Assembly: GCA_035509195.1 (NCBI GenBank)
Contig: DATJLT010000120.1
Span: forward strand, 1 to 5,557
Direction of reading: 5' to 3'
Length of the DNA: 5,557 bases
Source of the DNA: Chersky-822 sp035509195
GTDB taxonomy: Bacteria; Actinomycetota; Actinomycetes; Streptosporangiales; Streptosporangiaceae
In this document: positions 1-3,985 of the stretch, one piece after another
Numbering within the stretch: the first letter of the stretch is position 1
Layout of the letters: every line of letters begins with the position of its first letter
Notes under the pieces: model-generated
What the model was told of the DNA's origin: nothing
Seen by the model: the letters and a program-made list of their open reading frames with translations, nothing else
The model's database searches: none
Made by a program: the position numbers and the translations under genes

Positions 1-130
1 GCGCCTCGCCCCTCGCCACGTCGAGCGAGACCCCGTCAACGGCGTGCACGACGCCGCGCCGCGTCGAGATCTCGACGTGCAGGTCAATGACCTCGAGCAT
101 GGCGCCGGCCTCGGGCATGGCGCCGTTCAT
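1..130 (-). CDS. ABC importer ATP-binding protein, DppD/OppD-like, N-terminal fragment (cut by window edge)
   Basis: Only the first 43 codons are present; the rest lies beyond base 1. The translation begins MNGAMPEAGAM, and residues 12-43 (LEVIDLHVEI... RRGVVHAVDGVSLDVARGEA) match the first beta-strands of Dpp/Opp-type nucleotide-binding proteins, in which the stretch '-AVDGVS-x-x-V-x-x-GE-' directly precedes the Walker A loop. Walker A itself is outside the window. In the family this subunit hydrolyses ATP at the inner membrane face to drive import, often as a heterodimer with a DppF-like partner. The ATG at 130-128 overlaps the DppC stop (ATGA, bases 127-130), which suggests translational coupling. 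In-frame ATGs at 118 and 100 are alternatives; the one at 100 has GAGG 8 nt upstream and sits directly at the conserved LEV start. The family call is firm, the exact start is not. Confidence 0.85.
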   Translation of the reverse strand, partial: MNGAMPEAGAMLEVIDLHVEISTRRGVVHAVDGVSLDVARGEA

Positions 131-1023
131 GACGTACCCGGCCTGATCAGGTCGGCGAGGCCGTCGCCGATCAGCGACAGCGAAAGACCGACGATCACGA
201 CGACGAGGCCGGGGAACGTGGTGAGCTGCCATTGCGTCGTGATGAACTGCTGTCCGTTGTTGATCATCGTTCCCAGGTCAGGAGTGGGCGGCGGGATGCC
301 GAGGCCGAAGTAGCCGAGCGTCACGATCGCCAGCATGTCCTGCACGATGTCGGACATGCCGTAGATGATCGCCTGAGTGATCACGTTGGGGATGAGGTGC
401 TTGCCGATGATGCGCAGGCTGGAAAGGCCGCCTGACTGGGCGGCGAGCACGTAGTCCTGGCGCTTGGCGACCAGGATCTCGCCACGCACGATCCGCGCGT
501 AAGACACCCAGCCGACGAGCGTGATCGCGATGTAGATGCTGCGCTCACCAGGGCCGAGAACGAAGACCAGGGCGATGATCAGGACGTAGAAAGGGAACGC
601 CACGACGATGTCGACCAGCCGCATGATGACCGTGTCGACCCAGCCGCCGAAGTAACCCGCGATGCTGCCGAGCACGGTGCCGATGCAGAACGGGAACAAC
701 ACGGCGATGAACGCGATCCGCAAATCGTTGCGCAGGCCGTAAAGCAGGTTGGCGAATACGTCGCGGCCCAGGTTGTCGGTGCCGAGCAGGTGCTTTGAAC
801 TCGGCGGCAGCAAGGTCGCGTTGAGGTTCTGCGCGATCGGGTTCCAGTGCGTGAGCAGCGGAGCGCCAATCGCGGCCGCGAGGATGATGATGAGCAGGAT
901 CCCGCCGGTGGCGAGGGCAGGCTGCCGGTACCAGCGCCGCGCACGGCGCGGCGCTGCGTGGGTCTCAGGTTCGACAATGAACTCTGGTGGCGGTGATTCG
1001 CTCGGGAAGGTCAGTGCAGCCAT
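127..1023 (-). CDS. Dipeptide/oligopeptide-type ABC transporter permease, DppC-like
   Basis: This is an inner-membrane permease subunit of a peptide/nickel-class ABC importer, 298 aa and of normal family length. A proline-rich, basic cytoplasmic N-terminus (residues 1-35) precedes TM1 (about 38-57). HLLGTDNLGRDVF (79-90) is the hallmark of the OppC/DppC group. The BPD_transp_1 domain follows with further hydrophobic segments near 103-125, 138-158, 163-178, 215-240 and 270-287. The EAA loop that contacts the ATPase is at 182-212 (E182 ... DYVLAAQSGG ... HLIP), and the C-terminal GDGLADLIRP (287-296) is also typical. The start at 1023 is chosen because GGAGG lies 7 nt upstream; an in-frame ATG at 1047 would add eight residues and has no such site. 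The gene lies 28 nt after the DppB-like gene and overlaps the ATPase gene by 4 nt, so it belongs to the same operon. Substrate is not readable from the permease. Confidence 0.95.
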   Translation of the reverse strand: MAALTFPSESPPPEFIVEPETHAAPRRARRWYRQPALATGGILLIIILAAAIGAPLLTHWNPIAQNLNATLLPPSSKHLLGTDNLGRDVFANLLYGLRNDLRIAFIAVLFPFCIGTVLGSIAGYFGGWVDTVIMRLVDIVVAFPFYVLIIALVFVLGPGERSIYIAITLVGWVSYARIVRGEILVAKRQDYVLAAQSGGLSSLRIIGKHLIPNVITQAIIYGMSDIVQDMLAIVTLGYFGLGIPPPTPDLGTMINNGQQFITTQWQLTTFPGLVVVIVGLSLSLIGDGLADLIRPGTS

Positions 1024-1030
1024 TTGCGCG

Positions 1031-1035
1031 CCTCC
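1031..1035 (-). promoter_or_regulatory. Shine-Dalgarno site of the DppC-like gene
   Basis: GGAGG on the minus strand, 7 nt before the ATG at 1023. It lies inside the reading frame if translation began at the upstream ATG at 1047, and it is the reason for choosing the shorter start. Confidence 0.75.
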
Positions 1036-1051
1036 GGCACGACGCATGCCG

Positions 1052-1996
1052 TCATCGGTCGAACCTGACTCTCGGGTCCAGCGCCGCGTAGGACAGGTCA
1101 GCGAGCAGGTTGACCAGGACCACGAGGACCCCGAACACCAGCGTCACGCCCTGCACGACGGGAAAGTCACGCTGGAAGATGGAGTTGATCATTAGCTGGC
1201 CGATGCCAGGGATAGCGAAAACGTTCTCGACGATCACGGTTCCGCCGATCAGGAACCCGATGTTGATGCCGAGCACGGTCACCGCGGGGATGACCGCGTT
1301 GCGCAGCACGTGCCTCAGGAAGAGCTGAAAGCCGGGCACGCCCTTGGACTTAGCCGTGGTGATGTACTCGGCGCCGAGCACGTTCAGCATGCTGGCCCGC
1401 AGGCTGCGGATCACGACAGGCGCCAGCGTGGCCGCGACGACCAGGGCAGGCAGGAACATCGAGTGCAGGTGCCCGGTAAAGCCGGTGCCGTAGCCGCTTA
1501 CCGGGAACCAGTGCACGTTGATGGCGAAGGCGTAGACCAGCAAGATGGCGAGCCAGAACGGCGGCATGCCAAGCCCGATGAGCGGCACTACGCGCACGAT
1601 GTGGTCGCGGACCGCGTCCTTGCGGCTGGCGGCGAGCATGGCAAGCGGCACGCTGATGACCACGGCAAGGATCGCCGCGTAGATCACCAGCCAGAGCGTG
1701 GCGGGCAGATGACTCCAGATCAGGGGTCCAGCGGGAACGCCGTAGTACAGGCTCTGGCCGAGGTTGCCGTGCACCAGCCGGTCCATGAACAGCCAGTACT
1801 GGCTGACCAGCGGCCGGTCAAGACCCCACTGCTTGTGCAGGATCGCGACCGCCTTGGGCGTGGCGTGAATTCCGAGAATGGTCCTGGCCGGGTCGCCAGG
1901 AATCAGGTGGATCATGAAGAACACGATGATCGTCACGCCGATTGCCACCGGGATCAGCAGCAGCAGACGCTGAAAGACGAACGTCATTCGTCCCAA
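1052..1996 (-). CDS. Dipeptide/oligopeptide-type ABC transporter permease, DppB-like
   Basis: This is the first permease of the importer, 314 aa from the TTG at 1996 or 311 aa from the ATG at 1987. TM1 (about 9-31) ends in the family motif HLIPGDP (30-36). A periplasmic-type loop with QWGLDRPL (56-63) and GNLGQSL (77-83) follows, as in DppB/OppB proteins. Further membrane segments lie near 99-121, 135-157, 180-198, 238-260 and 281-303. The EAA loop spans 210-237 (E210, G219, I236-P237), and the C-terminus ends in DPRVRF (307-312), typical of the group. Start choice: AGGGAG (2009-2004) sits 7 nt before the TTG but 16 nt before the ATG. The ATG gives the N-terminus closest to family members and has only GGGA 3 nt upstream. 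The partner DppC-like gene begins 28 nt downstream. The DppB/OppB/NikB group call is certain; substrate is unknown. Confidence 0.95.
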   Translation of the reverse strand: MGRMTFVFQRLLLLIPVAIGVTIIVFFMIHLIPGDPARTILGIHATPKAVAILHKQWGLDRPLVSQYWLFMDRLVHGNLGQSLYYGVPAGPLIWSHLPATLWLVIYAAILAVVISVPLAMLAASRKDAVRDHIVRVVPLIGLGMPPFWLAILLVYAFAINVHWFPVSGYGTGFTGHLHSMFLPALVVAATLAPVVIRSLRASMLNVLGAEYITTAKSKGVPGFQLFLRHVLRNAVIPAVTVLGINIGFLIGGTVIVENVFAIPGIGQLMINSIFQRDFPVVQGVTLVFGVLVVLVNLLADLSYAALDPRVRFDR

Positions 1997-2003
1997 CGGC
2001 CAT

Positions 2004-2009
2004 CTCCCT
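2004..2009 (-). promoter_or_regulatory. Shine-Dalgarno site of the DppB-like gene
   Basis: AGGGAG on the minus strand, spaced 7 nt from a TTG (1996) and 16 nt from the ATG (1987). The spacing favours the TTG. The site lies about 11 nt downstream of the strong intercistronic hairpin, so folding there could influence ribosome access. Confidence 0.55.
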
Positions 2010-2020
2010 ACGCACGGGGC

Positions 2021-2052
2021 GGTGCCGGCGGCGCTTCCGCGCCGCCGGCACC
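2021..2052 (-). promoter_or_regulatory. Perfect 14-bp intercistronic hairpin between binding-protein and permease genes
   Basis: On the transcribed (minus) sense, GGTGCCGGCGGCGC and its exact reverse complement flank a 4-nt loop GGAA, which fits the GNRA tetraloop pattern. A short outer pairing CACG/CGTG is possible across a 4-nt bulge. No T-run follows, so it is not a standard intrinsic terminator. It begins 13 nt after the binding-protein stop codon and ends 11 nt before the Shine-Dalgarno site of the next gene. In other binding-protein transporter operons (the malE-malF junction is the classic case), such hairpins stabilise the upstream message or cause partial termination, so that binding protein is made in excess. 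That role is inferred here. Confidence 0.7.
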
Positions 2053-2065
2053 CGTGGGTAAATGA

Positions 2066-3643
2066 TTACTTACTGAGCCAAACATCTTCCATGTGCATGT
2101 TGCCCAGGGGTGTCACATAGAAGCCGTGGACGTTACTTGTCGTGGCGTACGGATAGGGCGAGTAGTACAGGTACGCCATGAAGGCGTCCTGCGCGGCGTC
2201 GGCCTGGATGATGTTGTAGAGCTTCTGCCGCTGCGCCGGGTCCGACGTGACCTCGGCCGCGTGGGTGTCCTTGACCACGGTCGGGTTGTCGTAGGCGGTG
2301 AAGAAGGACCGCGCACCCGAGTTCGGGTCGACCGCGAAGGTCGCCAGTTCGTCGGGGTCGGGGATGTCCATCGTCCACAGCGTCAGCACCATGTCGTACT
2401 TCAGCGTCTGCTCGTCGTTGTTCACCGTGTTCGGATCGAGCTGGGTGATGTCCAGCTTGATCCCCAGCGGCTTGAGCTCGGACTGCAGGATCGTCGCGAT
2501 CGTGACGTAGTCCGAGTTGCCTGCCGGTACCAGGATGTCGGTGGTGAAGCCGTGCGGCACGCTCGACTTCGCCATCTCCGCCTTGGCCGCGGCCAGGTTG
2601 TACTGCAGGCCAGGCGTGTTCTTCTGGTAATAGGGCACCTGCGGCGGGAACAGCGAGTTAGCGGGCTCGCCGTTGCCGAACAGCACGGCCTTGACCAGCG
2701 CGTTCCTGTTGATCGCGTACGAGATCGCGCGCCGCACGTGCACGTCCTGGAACGGCTTGCGCAATTCGTTGAATGCCAGGTAGTTCGTCTGGGTCGAGTT
2801 GAACAGGTCCATGTCGACGCCAGGAGTGGTCTTCAGGCTGGAAACCGTTGACCAGGCCGGGGTCTGGTCGATCTGAGCCTCGCCACCCTTGAGGTTCAAC
2901 TCCCTGGTGTTGTCGCTCGGCACGTCTTCCCAGGTGACGCTGTTCAGGTAGGGCAGGCCCTTCTGCCAGTAGTGCGGGTTGCGTACCAGTTTCAGCGCCT
3001 GGCCCTTGTGCCAGTAGTCCCACATGAACGGGCCGGTGCCGATCGGGTGCTGGTAGAACTGCGCCTCGGTCTGGCCGTCGTAGTTGTTCGGGATGATGCC
3101 GTTGGCGAAGATCGACAAGTCGGCGAGGAGCGGCGCCCACGGGAACTTGAGGTGAATGACGACCGTGTCTGGGTTAGGGTCATCGACCGAGCTGATCGCG
3201 GAGTCCAGGTAGGCCCAGCCTTGCGTGGCCTTGCGATTCTGATCAATCGAGAACTTCACGTCGGCTGAGGTCATCGGCTTGCCGTTGGAGAACTCGACGC
3301 CCTTGCGCAAGGTGAACGTGTAGGTCTTCTTGTCCGCGGAGACCGTGTAGCCGGTCGCCAGGAAGGGCCGGACGCCCTTGCCGTTGTTGGTGACCGTGTA
3401 CAAGGGCTGGTAGATCTGTTCGAAGATCCAGATCGAGTTGTTGTCGAAGACGGTGGTGTTGTTCATCGACTGCGCGTCCTGAACGGCATCGAAGATGAGA
3501 TTGCCGCCGTGCACCGGACCGCCGGCGCTGCCGCCGCTGCCGCCCGAGCCTGACGAACCGCTGCCTCCCGATCCGCAGGCGGCCAGGACGACGACGGCAC
3601 TCGCCGCGATCGCCACCTTCGCCGCAGTGAATCTAACTTTCAC
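2066..3643 (-). CDS. Extracellular solute-binding lipoprotein, family 5 (DppA/OppA/NikA type)
   Basis: This is the ligand-capturing lipoprotein of the ABC importer, 525 aa and close to the usual 500-550. Residues 1-23 form a lipoprotein signal: basic KVRFTAAK, a hydrophobic core, and lipobox LAAC with C23 as the acylated residue. A Gly/Ser linker (24-42) follows. The mature SBP_bac_5 domain shows GGNLIFDAVQDAQSMNN (47-62), TYTFTLRKGVEFSNGKPMT (107-125), PIGTGPFMW (200-208), LKLVRNPHYW (217-226) and VRRAISYAINR (303-313), the last being a strongly conserved helix. The GTG at 3643 is chosen because AGGGGAG lies 5 nt upstream and the signal peptide starts there; an ATG at 3697 would add 18 residues ahead of the signal and is unlikely. 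The gene is first in the operon and ends 69 nt before the permease start, with a hairpin between. The family binds peptides, nickel chelates, opines or sugars, so the ligand is open. Confidence 0.95.
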   Translation of the reverse strand: MKVRFTAAKVAIAASAVVVLAACGSGGSGSSGSGGSGGSAGGPVHGGNLIFDAVQDAQSMNNTTVFDNNSIWIFEQIYQPLYTVTNNGKGVRPFLATGYTVSADKKTYTFTLRKGVEFSNGKPMTSADVKFSIDQNRKATQGWAYLDSAISSVDDPNPDTVVIHLKFPWAPLLADLSIFANGIIPNNYDGQTEAQFYQHPIGTGPFMWDYWHKGQALKLVRNPHYWQKGLPYLNSVTWEDVPSDNTRELNLKGGEAQIDQTPAWSTVSSLKTTPGVDMDLFNSTQTNYLAFNELRKPFQDVHVRRAISYAINRNALVKAVLFGNGEPANSLFPPQVPYYQKNTPGLQYNLAAAKAEMAKSSVPHGFTTDILVPAGNSDYVTIATILQSELKPLGIKLDITQLDPNTVNNDEQTLKYDMVLTLWTMDIPDPDELATFAVDPNSGARSFFTAYDNPTVVKDTHAAEVTSDPAQRQKLYNIIQADAAQDAFMAYLYYSPYPYATTSNVHGFYVTPLGNMHMEDVWLSK

Positions 3644-3648
3644 ACAAG

Positions 3649-3655
3649 CTCCCCT
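3649..3655 (-). promoter_or_regulatory. Shine-Dalgarno site of the solute-binding protein gene
   Basis: AGGGGAG on the minus strand with a 5-nt spacer (CTTGT) to the GTG at 3643. It is the strongest ribosome-binding site in the window and settles the GTG start over the upstream ATG at 3697. Confidence 0.8.
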
Positions 3656-3659
3656 GCCT

Positions 3660-3671
3660 CTGGCGACCGGA
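3660..3671. repeat. 12-bp direct repeat, copy 1
   Basis: CTGGCGACCGGA on the plus strand (TCCGGTCGCCAG on the minus strand), repeated exactly at 3758-3769 in the same orientation, 98 bp away. This copy is just upstream of the Shine-Dalgarno site of the binding-protein gene, in its presumed leader. Function unknown; it could be half of a tandem regulator site or coincidence in GC-rich DNA. Confidence 0.5.
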
Positions 3672-3757
3672 CAATCCGGCCGATGAGTTCCCGGCAACTG
3701 CGCCGCCCGCCGCCGGAGTCGAAGACAGCGGGTTGAAACTTCGCCCCGTGATCGACC

Positions 3758-3769
3758 CTGGCGACCGGA
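3758..3769. repeat. 12-bp direct repeat, copy 2
   Basis: Second exact copy of CTGGCGACCGGA, in the middle of the intergenic region. Flanking bases are not conserved between the two copies. Confidence 0.5.
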
Positions 3770-3831
3770 AACCCAGTCGCTTTTGCTGAACCCGGCGGCC
3801 GAAGCCCGATCCGGCCGCTCGCGTTAGATCC

Positions 3832-3854
3832 GGCAGTCAGGAGTCCTGACTGCC
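3832..3854. promoter_or_regulatory. Perfect 23-bp palindrome, candidate operator
   Basis: The half-site GGCAGTCAGGA (3832-3842) is followed by one central base (3843) and its exact reverse complement TCCTGACTGCC (3844-3854). All 11 base pairs match and the symmetry stops at both ends (C opposite C). It lies 189 bp from the binding-protein start and 132 bp from the fusion-gene start. The 1-nt centre would make a poor RNA hairpin without opening pairs, so binding of a dimeric transcription factor to DNA is the likelier reading. Which regulator family is not readable; no regulator gene is in the window. Confidence 0.65.
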
Positions 3855-3902
3855 CTACGGCAAGCCACGCCGCTCGCCTACCAAGACAAACCTTTGTTTT
3901 TC

Positions 3903-3933
3903 ATAATCTGGCCGCAAACCGGCGACTTGTAAA
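3903..3933 (-). promoter_or_regulatory. Possible promoter for the transporter operon
   Basis: On the minus strand, TTTACA (3933-3928) resembles a -35 box (5 of 6 to TTGACA) and GATTAT (3908-3903) a -10 box (4 of 6 to TATAAT). The spacer is 19 nt, longer than ideal. Transcription from here would start near 3895 and give a leader of about 250 nt that contains the palindrome and both direct repeats. This is weak evidence based on consensus matching alone. Confidence 0.3.
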
Positions 3934-3959
3934 TAGTGGGTCGATACTAGACCGGTGGT

Positions 3960-3975
3960 GTTACCGTGTTGTAAC
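3960..3975. promoter_or_regulatory. Inverted repeat GTTAC-N6-GTAAC abutting the fusion gene
   Basis: GTTAC at 3960-3964 and GTAAC at 3971-3975 form a 16-bp dyad ending 10 bp before the GTG start. It overlaps the candidate -10 box of the plus-strand gene, a position at which a bound protein would repress. The half-sites are short, so chance is possible. Confidence 0.35.
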
Positions 3976-3977
3976 GT
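3972..3977 (+). promoter_or_regulatory. Candidate -10 box for a leaderless transcript of the fusion gene
   Basis: TAACGT fits the TANNNT pattern of actinobacterial -10 elements and ends 8 nt before the GTG at 3986, so transcription would begin at or next to the start codon. There is no Shine-Dalgarno-like sequence in the 16 nt upstream of the GTG, which agrees with a leaderless message. No convincing -35 box is seen. Confidence 0.35.
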
Positions 3978-3985
3978 TCCTGGCC

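Larger units (their letters stand above)
3644..3985. other. Divergent intergenic region, 342 bp, between transporter operon and fusion-enzyme gene
   Basis: No credible gene is seen here. The half next to the binding-protein gene (3644-3880) is GC-rich and contains a 12-bp direct repeat, two copies of ATCCGGCCG (3674-3682 and 3809-3817), a 7-bp stem GCGGCCG/CGGCCGC with a 10-nt loop (3795-3818), and the 23-bp palindrome. The half next to the plus-strand gene (about 3885-3980) is noticeably AT-richer, with TTTGTTTTTCATAAT and TTGTAAATAGT runs, as expected of the shared promoter zone for both transcription directions. Confidence 0.75.

Noticed and set aside
44..435. Two short plus-strand open frames (44-313 and 232-435) near the left edge
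   Set aside because: They lie opposite the DppC-like gene and ATPase start, which have strong family motifs.
2021..2052. Intrinsic terminator reading of the hairpin
   Set aside because: No run of T follows the stem in either orientation (the minus-strand continuation is GCCCCGTGCG), and the permease genes downstream clearly belong to the same operon, so a full terminator is unlikely.
1310..2065. 251-codon plus-strand open frame across the DppB-like gene
   Set aside because: It is antisense to a permease with membrane segments and an EAA loop; the product is Arg/His/Asp/Gln-rich, typical of a shadow frame.
2093..2851. 252-codon plus-strand open frame across the binding-protein gene
   Set aside because: It is rich in Val, Arg and His with no domain and lies opposite a clear family 5 binding protein.
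3524..3574. GC-rich repetitive stretch near the start of the binding-protein gene
   Set aside because: It encodes the Gly/Ser linker after the lipobox cysteine (residues 24-42), an ordinary lipoprotein feature rather than a DNA repeat element.
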